A DNA stretch of 64,000 bases, from the NCBI RefSeq assembly GCF_029873635.1, contig NC_080417.1, forward strand, positions 32,228,214 to 32,292,213, in the 5' to 3' direction. Of the stretch, positions 1-10,413 are shown one piece after another. Source of the stretch: Malania oleifera (Eukaryota > Streptophyta > Magnoliopsida > Santalales > Ximeniaceae). The position numbers and the translations under genes were made by a program. The notes beneath the pieces were generated by a model. That model was not told the DNA's origin. It saw only the letters and a program-made list of their open reading frames with translations, and ran no database searches. Each line of letters starts with the position of its first letter. Position 1 is the stretch's first letter.

Positions 1-818
1 ATAAAACTGGTATAATTAAACATGCGTAAAAATAAATTTTGGAGAATTTTATGAAAATAACTAGCATAATCAAAATTTACTTACAAATAAATTCGGATAA
101 AAATTTAAATAAAAATTTAACATAATCAAATTTACTTACCTCTTACTTAACCTTATGTTACGATCACAATGAATATCTTTAAAAAAAATGAGATCCGAAA
201 GAGTGGGTGAGTGAGAATTTAATTATAACAAAAATTCTCCCTCCACCACTAATTCTTTCACTCACTAATCATTCTCTTCCTTTGAATATTTTTTGTGAAA
301 AATGAAGGTTGAGAGCTTTCTATTTATAGGAAAATTTTGAGGAAGAAAATGAAATTTGTAAAAGTGTGGAGAGAGAGGTGAAATTATAATTTTTTTAAAA
401 TTAATAAATAGGTATGAGATGAGTTAGGTATGAGATGAGAATAATGATCATGTGGAGGAAATGGGAGTGCTTACTCACACTCCCATTTAATTAATTTCTA
501 ATTAATTTACTTAATTAATTGATTAATTAATTATTTTATTTTATTTTTTATTTTTTTAAAATCATTATTATTATCATTGTTATTATTTTTAAGTTATTTC
601 TTAGTTTTTTTTTTTTTGAAAAAAAATTAAGTTCTAATTTCGAAAACTCATATGGGTCTCACATGGTCTTGTGGGACCCAAGTTGGTCCTATGTAATTCC
701 AATAGTCCTCACATGGTTTTATGAGTCCTACACAGCTTTGGGACTCATGTGGACTCTACACGGCTTCGAGATTCATGTGAGCCCCACACAGTTTTGTGGA
801 CCCTACATAAGATACCTA

Positions 819-864
<46 letters not shown>

Positions 865-1161
865 ATATATTTCTACAAATTATGTCATTCAAAATATTAT
901 TTTATGTATATGTATTTATTTATGCGTACAAATAGTGTTTATCCTGTTTATGCTATGAAATTTCATTTTAAAAAAACCAACCTCTAGGAAGCAACTGAGC
1001 GGTAGTGGTCTCTGAGCACTCGCTAAGATAAGATCTTTCTTAAGCGTCAAATATGGAATCAAGGATCTTACAGAAAAACACTTCTATATTGATATTAACT
1101 TAATGGTCATTTTTATTATTATTATGCTTTAATCGTATATATATATTTTTGGATCATCACA
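1..1161 (-). mobile_element. Partial 3' LTR of gypsy-type element H
   Basis: Read on the minus strand, an LTR begins TGTGATGATCC at 1161 and runs off the left edge of the window. It is the same family as the solo LTR at 51480-54161, which lies in the opposite orientation. Both share the (TA)n stretch just inside the end, the block with GTCTCTGAGCACTCGCTAAG, the TTA-rich tract and the palindrome array. The minus-strand TATA box is at 320-330 (CCTATAAATAG). A purine tract follows immediately outside the LTR, so this is the 3' LTR of an element whose body lies to the right. The internal region is almost all lost. Confidence 0.8.
655..805. repeat. Array of GTGGGnCCCA-type palindromes in the H LTR
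   Basis: Degenerate repeats of about 20-30 bp contain CACATGGTCTTGTGGGACCC, CACATGGTTTTATGAG, CACACAGTTTTGTGGACCC and related forms. The better-preserved counterpart is at 51825-52172. The array lies upstream of the LTR TATA box when read on the minus strand. A TTA microsatellite follows at about 819-862. Confidence 0.7.
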
Positions 1162-1182
1162 TTTTCCCCTCCTTATAAAAAT
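1162..1182 (-). other. Polypurine tract of element H
   Basis: On the minus strand, a TTTTTATAAGGAGGGGAAAA tract abuts the LTR start TGTGATG. This is the expected position of the plus-strand primer of reverse transcription. The AATTTCGAGGACAAAATTTT block beside it also occurs beside the PPT of elements B, C and F. Confidence 0.75.
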
Positions 1183-1528
1183 TTTGTCCTCGAAATTTAC
1201 TAATTTAAAATGAATACTGTATGATTGGTTGCACTATTTGAAAGAATAAACGATTTTACTAAGTCTTAGAATAGATTGAGAGTCAATTTGGCGAAATATT
1301 TTATATTGAGAACTGAAATGTGAATCGTTGGTCTAATAGGGGTTGAAATGGAAAAGAAATTCAGAAGATGTGGAAAAGGATAATTTATATATATATATAT
1401 ATATATTATATACATATCCTATAAATTAAAAATATATATATAAAATAAAATAAAATGAAATCTGGCCTTTAGAGCCTTAGCTTAACATCAACATCTATTG
1501 AAGTGATAGCGGTGTCACTGCTAACTGT
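1183..1528. other. AT-rich spacer without recognised genes
   Basis: I see no coding signal. The stretch contains a (TA)n tract near 1388-1405. It may be residual internal sequence of element H. Confidence 0.5.
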
Positions 1529-2200
1529 CTAAGTTCTTTCTTGGCAGAGTTGACCTTTTGTAATGTCGCCAGCTTGGGTTGGAAAAAGGGAGATAACGCT
1601 CGTTTGTTCGGCAAAGGAGGAAGAGCTACCCTCTTCCCCTTGTGGCCTTTGGTGGGGATGCTCATAACGAGTCATCGGTGGCCCGTACATAAGTCTTAAT
1701 GCGTTTTGGATCTCTTGACAATGGTGGAGTAGACCAACATTATCACAAACCCTTTGTGTGGTGACTGCGATGCTGCCATTGTAAGGGGTATGACTCATTG
1801 GTGTGATGTTAGTTGTAAGTTTCATAGATGGAATATTGTCGATAGAGATGAGGATACAAGTGGTTGAGAAAATGACATGGGCACTGCTCGGGGCGGTAGT
1901 GGCAGAGAAGGTAAGATGGATAATTGATGGGACAGTAGTTGAAATAATGACTTCTTCAACTTATCCTTGCTTACACCTACGGTTCTCAAACCAAATGCGT
2001 ACATTTTTCGGTTCAATTGGACCATACAGTCGGAGTCGTGCTGCAAGAAAGATAGCCCACTCCACAGAAGGGAGTTCCCCTTGACTGCTGCGGAAGGCCT
2101 CCTCTAAAATCTCCGGTTGTGCCTTGCTGGGATTACATCTTTGGATTGGCAATCTAGTGTTGCTCTCAGCAACTTTGAGAGTTGTGTGATTTGACAACAT
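1529..2200 (-). pseudogene. Decayed WOX-like (WUSCHEL-related) homeobox gene
   Basis: The minus-strand frame from 2200 to 1961 (79 residues) carries a homeodomain-like stretch of WOX type: RCNP near its start (family RWNP), a QPEILEEAFR helix, then YGPIEPKNVRIWFENRR, the helix-3 W-F-x-N signature with the long loop typical of WOX proteins. It stops soon after ENRRCKQG. Two downstream minus frames (2046-1822, then 1825-1529) would follow in other phases. They are Ser/Pro/Gln-rich and end with VISLFPTQAGD, which resembles the WUS-box (TLxLFP). WOX proteins are DNA-binding regulators of plant stem cells. A GTGTAAGC beside the first stop could be a splice donor, but no clean acceptor is visible, so I favour frameshifts and a pseudogene. 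The usual Trp of RWNP is Cys. It lies in the same sense as LTR H, about 370 bp from it. No family member is named because similarity was judged by motifs only. Confidence 0.6.
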
Positions 2201-2349
2201 TTTTAGTTAAATGAAACGAGTAATGAAACAATCAAGAGAAAAGTTGGGAAGAGATAATCTTTGCAAGCCAAAATGTGGTTGTTTAAGATGGTAGAAAGTT
2301 ATGATGCTTAGAGTTCGAGGATGATAGACCCTTTTTATAGGGGAATGAT

Positions 2350-2712
2350 AGCATGTTGTGGAAATCGAGAGAGAGCGACGTGTGCCGCGAGAATCGAGAG
2401 AGAGCGATGTGTGCGGTGAGAATCGAGAGAGAGCAATGTGTACTGCAGATATTGAGTGCGCGACGTGTTTTGCCAAAATTGAGGGAGAATGACGTGTGTT
2501 GCGAGATTCGAGGGAGGGCGACGCATGCCGCGAGTGACGCGTTTTGCAAAAATCGAGGGAGAACGATGTGTGTCGCTATAATTGAGAGAGAGCGATGCGC
2601 GCTTCGAGTGATGCATTTTGAAAAAATTGAGGGAGAGCAATATGTGTCGCGAAAATCGAAAGAGAGAGTGATGCATGCTGCGGAAATCGAGCGAGCGACA
2701 CGTATTGCAAAA
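2350..2712. repeat. Degenerate GA-rich minisatellite
   Basis: About ten imperfect copies of a 30-35 bp unit of the form AATCGAGAGAGAGCGATGTG followed by TGCCGCGAG. Copies vary by substitution and small indels. Long open frames over it on both strands are a by-product of the repeat. Confidence 0.75.
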
Positions 2713-2798
2713 TTTGCGTACTCAAGGTTTTGTTTATATTTCTACATCTTTATTAATGCTTTAACTATAATTAATTTCATCATTAAGTCACCACTTAG

Positions 2799-2952
2799 GT
2801 GGGTGGCCTAGTGGTAAGGAATCGGTTGTGCATCCATGTGATTGCAGGTTCGAGTCCTCACTATACCCAAGTGGTCTCATACCCTGGCCTTACTTCAAAG
2901 GTAAGTGAGTTAGAGCCGATGATTTCCACCCATGAGGCTATTTTTTTTTTTC
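2799..2952 (+). mobile_element. tRNA-derived SINE-like element
   Basis: There is a box A-like TGGCCTAGTGG at 2804-2814 and a perfect box B GGTTCGAGTCC at 2847-2857, with spacing typical of an internal RNA polymerase III promoter. About 90 bp of non-tRNA body follows and ends in a T-run at 2941-2951. The acceptor stem does not pair, so it is not a functional tRNA gene. I could not see a clear TSD, so the outer limits are approximate. Confidence 0.65.
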
Positions 2953-3334
2953 TAACTACGAGAGTACCCCTTATATATATACATATATTATATTATATTC
3001 CAATATTATTAGTATTATTGTCATTTTAGTATTATTATTATTATTATTATTATTAGATCAAATATATGTTGGGTATGTTTGACCGATCGATGATTTGACA
3101 TTGGTTAGTTATTTGAAAAAGATTAGTTAATTTTTATATTGCTTTTATTAATGGAATTTTTTTTACTATATAAAGTTTTTTTATATAATATAGTAAAATT
3201 TAAGTTGTATTAACTTTTATAAATTTATACAAAATAAAAATTAAATATTTCGTCAAAATTTATACTCCTAAATCAAACTTAGATACTTGATGGGAATTAA
3301 ATATGCAATGAAAAAAAATAATATATATATATAT
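2953..3334. other. AT-rich spacer
   Basis: Simple AT- and TTA-rich sequence ending in a (TA)n microsatellite at about 3321-3342. No gene is seen. The homology of element A to its relatives starts at or just after the microsatellite. Confidence 0.5.
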
Positions 3335-5002
3335 ATATTCATATTTCTCTCTCTAGATTTCTTCGCCGATCGTTGATGGAATCGAAAATCTGAAGTTACT
3401 ACGGGGATCGTGGAAGGATTCTCTACAACTTCTACGGATCGAAATCTCATTTCGAAAATTTTCGGGTTTCAGTGTAAAATCGAGGTAAGACTTGGTTTTC
3501 AATTCTAATCCGGTAGTTTTGTAGGTAACTATCTTGTGAGTGTATTCTATACTGTGATTTGTAGGTTTTAGAACTCGGTTCGTTGTTTAGGAGCCTTCGA
3601 GTTTGGGATTTGGTATCCGGGGAAAAGGTAAAGGGAACTATGTTTATATTGGTTATTTTTGAAATCGAACTCGGTGGAACTGTGGTTCACGGTCTTGTGT
3701 ATGTTTTGGCTACTCATTTGGAGGGATCTAATGGGGAAAACTATGAGTTTTTCATTATTACGGTTTTGGGAAAAGGGGGCGATGGGCTACATCCCTGGTT
3801 TTGTTGAAAATCGTGGGTATATGTTGATTTATACTGTGATATTGGGATGGTCGTGCCTTGACTTGTTTAAACTGTATTTGTTTGGAAAACCATGATTTAG
3901 ATTACCAAATGGGTGTGGTTTGTTTGGTTATATGAACATGCATGTGTGTGTGATATGTTAAATGGCTAGTAGGAATAGGGTTATGAATTGTCCAGGTACT
4001 GAAAGTGTCCGGCTCTATATCTAAGGGTGTGTTTATCGCCTGCCACGTAGGCAAAAGTGTCCGGCTCTATATCCGAGGACGTGAGCCTATACCGACAGAC
4101 CAGGCCGAAGCGTGTGGATCCACCAGTTAGTGCCGGTACGATGCCATGGGAGTCAGGGACTAGCCATGTGCCGGTGGCGCCGTGCTTCGTAGGTTGGCTG
4201 GGCCAACGCCAGATTGTCACGGACCGGCTTTGGGCCAAAGGGTGTGACAACACCGAGATTACTGATCTTGTGTATGTGTATGTGTGCGTGTATGCACTTT
4301 GGAAATTAGTACTGAAATGCATTTAACTGCGTGTATGTTATATCATGATAACACTCAAATGCCACACACCTATAGAACCTATGTTCTTCCTTACTAAGAG
4401 GTGTCTCACCCCTGTTGTACGTACATTTTTACAGGTCCTTCGAGTAACCGGAACTAGCGTCTTGGTGTAGGGAGTGTAGTGGCCGGTGGACTGTGTTAGC
4501 GCTTGGGTAAGTGTTAGGACTGTATATTTTTTTGGGTGGCCATTTTGAGATGTACTTGAGCACCCGTTTGTACGTTTTGATAGAGTCATGTTTTGCTCTT
4601 GTATAGACTCTGGTATGGTACTGTATATGTTTATAGAATAACCTTTTTCCGCTGCGTATATGTTTGTGATTGGATGTGTTTAGGGTGCCTGGGAACCCCA
4701 CGGGGTTGGACCCTCATCCTTTGTACTGTATCTTTGGATATTTGATCGGATACAGGGACAGGTTAGATTACATTTTCACCCTTGGGTCCCATTTTGGGAT
4801 TTGGGGCATGACATGGTATGTATGTAATCTATGTTTCTGCTACTTAGGTATCAAAGATGTATGACAGGTATATCCCTAGTACCCACGGGTCCAGGTTGAT
4901 TATGTTTTATCAGCTTAGCAAGATATCAGGATTATTATGTTAAGAATGATATTTATGTATGTGGGAAAAAAAATTATTATGGTAAATAGGCAGGTCCTTA
5001 CA
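3335..5002 (+). mobile_element. 5' LTR remnant of element A
   Basis: The LTR ends ...GGTCCTTACA at 5002, two bases before the PBS. It aligns by eye with the reverse complement of the F LTR (50691-55123), beginning at the CTCTCTAGATTTCTTCG block. It contains two copies of a unit of about 55 bp with GTGTCCGGCTCTATATC (about 4004-4090) and the conserved AGAGGTGTCTCACCCC block near 4398-4413. The U3 start and TATA region are lost. Confidence 0.8.
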
Positions 5003-5005
5003 ATT

Positions 5006-5018
5006 TGGTATCAGAACC
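5006..5018 (+). other. Primer-binding site of element A
   Basis: TGGTATCAGAACC two to three bases after the LTR end. It is complementary to the 3' end of plant initiator Met-tRNA, with one difference from the common TGGTATCAGAGCC. Confidence 0.85.
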
Positions 5019-5331
5019 TAGGTTGCTAGGTTCTGTAGATTTTAGAATGCAGTAGAAACATTACCAGAGTATAGGACAAAAGAATTTGAGGTTTTGTTTT
5101 GTAGTCTAGATATAGGATTTCTGTGATGGTTTATGTGTCTTTCCTGGGATGACGATTTCATAAAATCCATAGCAAACTATTGTCGGGTTGGGTGTCTAGG
5201 TTGCAGGATTGAACGTTGAATTAAAATCAAGGAGGATGAATTAATTCAAGATATGATATACTAGTTAGATGAAATGTGTTGGATATGTTATGGTTATAGG
5301 GTCCTAAATATGAGTTTCTTGTTTTACCAGG

Positions 5332-6390
5332 ATGGACCCTGGAGGTGGTAGAGCGCATGTAAGTGGTAGTGAGGGTGTTGGACCCTCGAGTGCAGTTGGT
5401 AGCAACTCAGACGTAGTATTACGCATCATGACTTAGCAAGTCATGGCTGAAATTTCTAGAAGCCCCAGGGAATAGGGAGGTATGTCTGCAAGTCACGGTT
5501 GTACGATTGAGAAGTTTACAAAGATGAATCCTCTAGCTTTCTCAAGAGGAACTAATCCTGTAGTCGTGGAGAACTGGATGCAAGGAATTGAAAAGGTGTT
5601 GGCGGTATTGCAGTGTACATAGGAGCAGAGGGTTATATTTGCCACATATAAACTGACAAGAGAGGTTGAGAGATGGTGGACGACAGTGAAACTCTTGGAG
5701 CAGGAGAGGTCAATGCCTATAGAGATGACATGGAACCGATTTAAAGAAGTCTTCTTTGACAGGTACTTTCCAGCCACTGTCGGAGAGGCCAAAGTGGAGG
5801 ATTTTCTGAATCTGAAGCAGGGACAGCAGTCAGTCCAACAGTACGCGGCGAGGTTTATAGAGTTGTCTCGCTTCACTCCGTATATTGTTCCTGATGAAGT
5901 AAAGAAAGCAAGGTAGTGTGAAAGAGGTTTGAGGAGAGAAATACTTAAGCAGGTAGCAGTTTTGAAAGTGTAGGATTTTTCTGAATTGGTAAACAGAGCA
6001 GCTGTGGCTAAGGCTATTGAGTGGATGGATGCAGAGGAGAAGGGATAGAAGAAGAGATCCATGCCTTCAGGCTTCTAGTAGGGATCTAGGCAGGGTTAGT
6101 GGAGGAGAGGAAACTATGGTAGAGGAAAAAAGCTAGAAGTTGTAGGTCATGAGGTCCAGGCAGTAAAGACCTACCCTGTTAGTTAGACATGTGGGAAGAG
6201 ACACTAGGAAGAGTGTCGAGTAGGGAGGGGCATTTGTTATCGATGCGGTCGACTAGGACATTTAATACAATATTGTCCTACAATAGCTGGTACTGCTCTT
6301 GCTCTCAGACCTTACAGGGGAGGTTACCAAGCGCCCCGTGGAGGTCCGCATAGGAATGTAGCCTCAGCGAGGGTTTATGCTCTGACTCTA
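5332..6390 (+). pseudogene. Element A gag (broken)
   Basis: The frame starts with MDPGGGRAH at 5332, just after CCAG, the same start as in D. The conserved retrotransposon gag core (WNRFKEVFFDRYFP ... QQYAARFIELSRFTPYI) is at 5686-5916. Two CCHC knuckles follow. The second reads CYRCGRLGHLIQYC at about 6235-6276 and is intact; the first has a stop inside it. Gag is the structural capsid/nucleocapsid protein. Stops occur in the N-terminus (near 5432), at 5914 and at several later points. Most are TAG where relatives have CAG. Confidence 0.85.
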
Positions 6391-6740
6391 GGAGACGTTG
6401 AGATTGCCGCAGATGTAGTGACAGGTACCATTGTGTCTACGGCCTATGTTAAATTTTCTGGAAATGAGATCCAGTTGTTAGATGTAGAATTGTTAGTAGC
6501 TACACCGTCAGGGTCAGTGATGAAGTGTCATAGAGTGCTCAAGGGTTATCTAGTAGAAATTCAGGGGAGGGTGTTACCAGCTGATTTGATTGTGCTAGAT
6601 ATGTATGGATTTGATATAATACTGGGTGTGGACTAGTTGACAGCTAAATATGCTAATTTTGACTGCCATCTGAAAGAGGTGATATTCAGACCATCAGACA
6701 AACAAGAATTTAAATTTATGGGATCGCAGGTGTGTTCTCC
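6391..6740 (+). pseudogene. Element A protease with active-site region deleted
   Basis: The flanking protease sequence is clear: TGTIVS before the catalytic site, and ELLVATPSGSVMKCHRVLKGYLV and DMYGFDIILGVD after it. The aspartate loop itself (D-S/T-G-A-T-H-S-F in B) is missing: STAYVKFSG runs straight into the later part. The usual DWLTA Trp is a TAG stop near 6634. The retropepsin cleaves the Gag-Pol polyprotein, so this copy could not. Confidence 0.8.
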
Positions 6741-8200
6741 ACCTCAGTTAGTGTCAGCCATGCAGGCGAGAAGACTGCTCCTAGAGGGATGTCAGGGGTT
6801 TATGGCCTTTGTAAATGAAATGTCTGGAAATGAATTAAAGCTTGTTAATACGCCAATGGAAAAGGAATTTTTAGATGTCTTCTCAAATGAGCTACCCGGT
6901 TTGCCTCCTGATCATGAGGTAGATTTCTCTATTAATCTACTTCCGAGGATGGTACCGAATTCTAAAGCTCCTTATAGAATGGCTCTAGCAGAGTTGAAGA
7001 GCTAAAGAATCAGCTACAAGACTTACTGTATAAAGGTTTTATTCGGCCTAGTGTATCACCATGGGGAGCTCCAGTGTTATTTGTAAAGAAGAAGGACGGG
7101 TCTATGAGGATGTGTATAGATTACAGGGAAATTAATAAGGTGACAATCAAGAACAGATATTTTCTACCCCGTATAGATGATTTATTTGATCAACTTTAAG
7201 GTACGTAGGTGTATTTGAAGATTGATCTGCACTCCGGGTACCATCAGGTGAAACTTAAAGAAGAAGACATCTCAAAGATAGCCTTTAGGACTAGGTATGG
7301 GCATTATGAATTTGTAGTTATGCCATTTGGTTTGACAAATGCTCCTGCTGTGTTCATGGATTTTATGAATAGAGTTTTTCACCAGTATTTAGATAAGTTC
7401 ATTGTAGTTTTCATTAATGATATACTGGTTTACTCGAGGAGCTTTGAGGAGCATGGGACACCCTTACGGTTGGTACTTCAGATGCTTAGGAAAAAGAAGT
7501 CGTATGCCAAGTTTAGTAGATGTGAATTTTGGCTAGAGAAAGTTACGTTTTTGGGGCATGTTATATTAGGGGATGTAATTTTAGTGGATCCCAGCAAGAT
7601 TAAGGTAGTGGTGAATTAGGAAAGGCCGAGGAACGTTTAGGAGATTAGGAGTTTCTAAGGACTGGCAGGATATTCCCGTCGGTTTGTAGAGGGATTCTCA
7701 TGATTATCAGGGCCTTTGATGCGACTGACCAGGAAGAATGCCAGATTTGTATGGGATGATGAATGCGAGCAAAATTTCTAGGAATTAAAGCAATGGCTCG
7801 TCACTGCACTAATACTGATGATTCCATCACGGAGTGATGGTTATTTAGTCTATAGTGATGTGTCTTTTAAAGGGCTCGACTGTGTATTGATGCAAGATGG
7901 TAGGCTTGTAGCTTATGTCTCCCGATAGTTGAAAGAGTATGAAAAGAACTACCCTACCCACAATCTGGAATTGGCTGCAGTGGTACACGCTTTAAAGATT
8001 TGGAGGCATTACTTGTACCGTGAGAGATGCAAAATATTCTCCAATCACAAAAGTTTGAAGTACTTTTTCACTCAAAAAGAGCTGAACATGAGACAGAGGA
8101 GGTGGTTAGAATTTATTAAAGATTATGACTGTACTATCAGTTACCACCTAGGGAAAGCAAACGTGGTAGCTGATATTCTGAGTAGGAAATCAGTGGGACC
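6741..8200 (+). pseudogene. Element A reverse transcriptase and RNase H (broken)
   Basis: RT motifs are present: [48 protein letters not shown] and FLGHVI. The catalytic box reads FINDILVYS, so one of the two key Asp residues (FIDD in B, C and D) is Asn. RNase H follows (SDVSFKGL ... [24 protein letters not shown] ... [12 protein letters not shown] ... [15 protein letters not shown]). A frameshift near 7000 moves the reading to another phase, and there are stops at about 7197, 7207, 7617 and later. Confidence 0.85.
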
Positions 8201-8279
8201 AGCACTGGCAGCTATAGAAGTTCAGCATCCGGATCCAGATGGATCTAGAGAGACTCAGTGTAGAGTTGGTGGAGAGTGA

Positions 8280-8862
8280 TCCTCGAGAATTTATTGCCAA
8301 CCTGGTAGTGCAGCCTAGTCTATAGGAAAGGATTAAGATCGCTTAGAGAGATGACACAGAATTAGTAGAGCTAATAGCTAAGGTGCAGGATGGACAAGGA
8401 GAGGAATTTAGTATTTTTGATGACGGGGCCTTGAGGTTTCGTTCCTGGTTGTACGTGCCTGCAGATATGGACATCGGGAGGATGATCTTAGAGGAGGCTC
8501 ATAGGTCCTTGTATATAGTTCATCCAGGTACTACTAAAATGTATAGAGATCTATGAGAGTCTTACTAGTGGAGCAACATAAAGAGGGAAATTGCTGAGTT
8601 TGTATAGTAGTGTCTGACGTGCCAGTAGGTAAAGGTTGAGCATCAGAGGCCAGTGGTCCAGTTGCAGCTGCTTTACACCCCATAGTGGAAGTGGGATCAT
8701 GTATCTATGGACTTCGTGACGGGTTTACCGTCGATACTGCATGGTTAGAATGCTATTTAGGTGGTTGTTGATAGATTGACGAAGACTGCTCACTTCATTT
8801 CTATTAAATTCAACTACTCCGTGGACAGACTGACATAATTATACATTCAGGAGATAGTGTCC
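8280..8862 (+). pseudogene. Element A integrase, truncated
   Basis: The zinc-binding HHCC region (EEAHRSLYIVHPGTTKMYRDL ... QCLTCQ) is followed by the start of the catalytic core (WKWDHVSMDFVTGLPS ... VVVDRLTKTAHF ... YIQEIV). Homology ends near 8862, before the second catalytic Asp, at the junction with copia E. At least six stops interrupt it, including TAG within the Gln-Gln pair after CLTC. Confidence 0.8.
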
Positions 8863-9042
8863 TACAGATGTGATGGCATGGGTTAAGCAATTAGACCTAA
8901 ATACCGGGCGTACATGCCATGTCCATTTGGAAGTGGATAAAGGTTCTTAGTATAACAAGATAGTTTAGTGAGTCTGCATACTAAGAGTTTCGTTTTAAAC
9001 AACAATCACTTCCTGACACTACAATCGTCTCAACTCCTAATC

Positions 9043-10359
9043 CTAGGAATAAAGAAAGGATAGCAAGAATGCATTTTCAGTTTGAGTTTGCTTTTCTTTA
9101 AGTCCTACGAGGTTTGCTTCACTGATTATCCATCTCATTTCCTTTTCTAGTCCTTTCTCGCTTCTTAGTAGGCAATTAAACCACATATGCCACACAAATT
9201 TGCAAAATAAGCAAGTATAGAATATACGTGAAGGATTGTGCTTATTTAATTCATATTTCTTTAGTGAGATTGGATCATTGGTTTTATGTGAGCAACCCGA
9301 ACCCTTTTTGAAAAAAGTTTTCTCTTTAGGTCCGAAGGGTTGATTATGATTATTCGTATCATTTTTAATCTCAAGAGCAATTTTCGAATAATCATTTCTT
9401 TCTTCATCCAAGCATGCAATATTCAATATTTTCTTAACCTTTTTCTTTTCAAGAATCGCATTTAAATTTTTCAGCCCCTTTAATTGTTTTGCTATTCTTT
9501 TGTTCTCATTCTTTAGGCGTATTTCATGCTTAGAGATTATAACTAGAAACTTGTGGATTTTCAACAAAGTCTTTTCTAGTTCTTCATATGATAGCATGCT
9601 TTTACTATTCAAATCAGCACATGATTCACCACAAGGGTTATCACAATCATTTTCATGCGAATCATTGCATGCATGCTCAATAGGGCTATCATAAAGTACA
9701 ACCGATGATTCATTCCTTAATAAACTACAACATTCAATATATGAATCATCACAAACATCATTATCAAACTTATCATGATATTCAACAGATGGTCCAGCAT
9801 TTGATATGTCACAAAAACAAACATATGATTCATCGCAGAATTTTTCATAGTAAACATCGCATGAACCATTTACAGCATTATCAACAGATGATTCAGTATA
9901 TGACCCAATACAGCATTCATTACATAAATCATCAGGAGGGCTAGAGTAAGAATCATATACCTCATCTTTGATGTCTAGCTCATGAATTACCTCCTCTTGA
10001 TCATTTAAACTTGGAGCATCTAGAGGAGTTACCATTTCTAATTCCTGGGATTTTCCGTATTTCTTTTCCAGTTTATCCCAGATTTCCTGTGCACTTTGAT
10101 ATGCCACAAACTCAACAAAGATATCAGAATCTAAAGCAAGATGTAACATGTTCATGGCATTAGAACTAATCATATTAAAATCATTTTCATGTATTTGTGC
10201 ACATCTTCCTTTGGCAGTTACAAGCCAGACCCTCCAGTCAATAGATTTCAAGAATATGGTCATTTTAACTTTCCACATGGTATAGTTGACACCACAAAAT
10301 ACTGGAGGGCTGGAAAGTGACTGTCCCTCAACGAATGGGGATACACCAATGTGAGCCAT
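9043..10359 (-). CDS. Copia-type Gag with Cys/Asp-rich repeat region
   Basis: An uninterrupted frame of 438 residues starts MAHIGVSPFVEGQ, about 50 bp downstream of the LTR/PBS. The N-terminus (PPVFCGVNYTMWKVKMTIFLKSIDWRVW, about 20-47) is the copia Gag N-terminal motif. Residues about 125-250 are an unusual stretch rich in Cys, Asp, Ser and Tyr with loose repeats (CDESYVCFCD, CDDSYIECC). A Lys/Glu/Leu-rich, probably coiled-coil segment follows (about 255-310). A CCHC knuckle of exact C-x2-C-x4-H-x4-C spacing (CLFCKFVWHMWFNC) lies at about 383-396. Gag packages element RNA. It is the only open full gag in the window. The rest of its element is gone, so its function is doubtful. Confidence 0.8.
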   Translation of the reverse strand: MAHIGVSPFVEGQSLSSPPVFCGVNYTMWKVKMTIFLKSIDWRVWLVTAKGRCAQIHENDFNMISSNAMNMLHLALDSDIFVEFVAYQSAQEIWDKLEKKYGKSQELEMVTPLDAPSLNDQEEVIHELDIKDEVYDSYSSPPDDLCNECCIGSYTESSVDNAVNGSCDVYYEKFCDESYVCFCDISNAGPSVEYHDKFDNDVCDDSYIECCSLLRNESSVVLYDSPIEHACNDSHENDCDNPCGESCADLNSKSMLSYEELEKTLLKIHKFLVIISKHEIRLKNENKRIAKQLKGLKNLNAILEKKKVKKILNIACLDEERNDYSKIALEIKNDTNNHNQPFGPKEKTFFKKGSGCSHKTNDPISLKKYELNKHNPSRIFYTCLFCKFVWHMWFNCLLRSEKGLEKEMRWIISEANLVGLKEKQTQTENAFLLSFLYS

Positions 10360-10398
10360 TGCGATCTTTTACAAAAACGTTTAAGTCAAGTGCAACGA

Positions 10399-10411
10399 GG
10401 CTCTGATACCA
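10399..10411 (-). other. Primer-binding site of copia E
   Basis: On the minus strand TGGTATCAGAGCC lies two bases after the LTR end TCTAACA. It matches the initiator Met-tRNA 3' end exactly. Confidence 0.9.
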
Positions 10412-10413
10412 AT

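Larger units (their letters stand above)
3335..8862 (+). mobile_element. Ty3/gypsy retrotransposon A (Tekay-like), truncated at both ends
   Basis: The order is LTR remnant, PBS, gag, protease, RT, RNase H and part of integrase, all on the plus strand and closely related to elements B, C, D and F. The first 280 bp or so of the 5' LTR are missing compared with the LTR of F. The body stops inside the integrase core, so the chromodomain, PPT and 3' LTR are absent. Many in-frame stops and at least one frameshift show that it is dead. The right break joins copia E. Confidence 0.85.

Noticed and set aside
663..935. 90-residue plus-strand frame with a Tyr run
   Set aside because: The Tyr run is the TTA microsatellite and the rest is the LTR palindrome array; no coding signal.
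2353..2811. 152-residue plus-strand frame (and minus-strand frames) over GA-rich repeats
   Set aside because: Open only because the repeat unit lacks stops; no domain, and overlaps the minisatellite.
2799..2870. Possible tRNA gene
   Set aside because: Box A and box B are good, but no acceptor stem or anticodon arm pairs; a SINE head fits better.
5493..6062. 189-residue minus-strand frame
   Set aside because: Antisense shadow of element A gag, which is recognisable on the plus strand.
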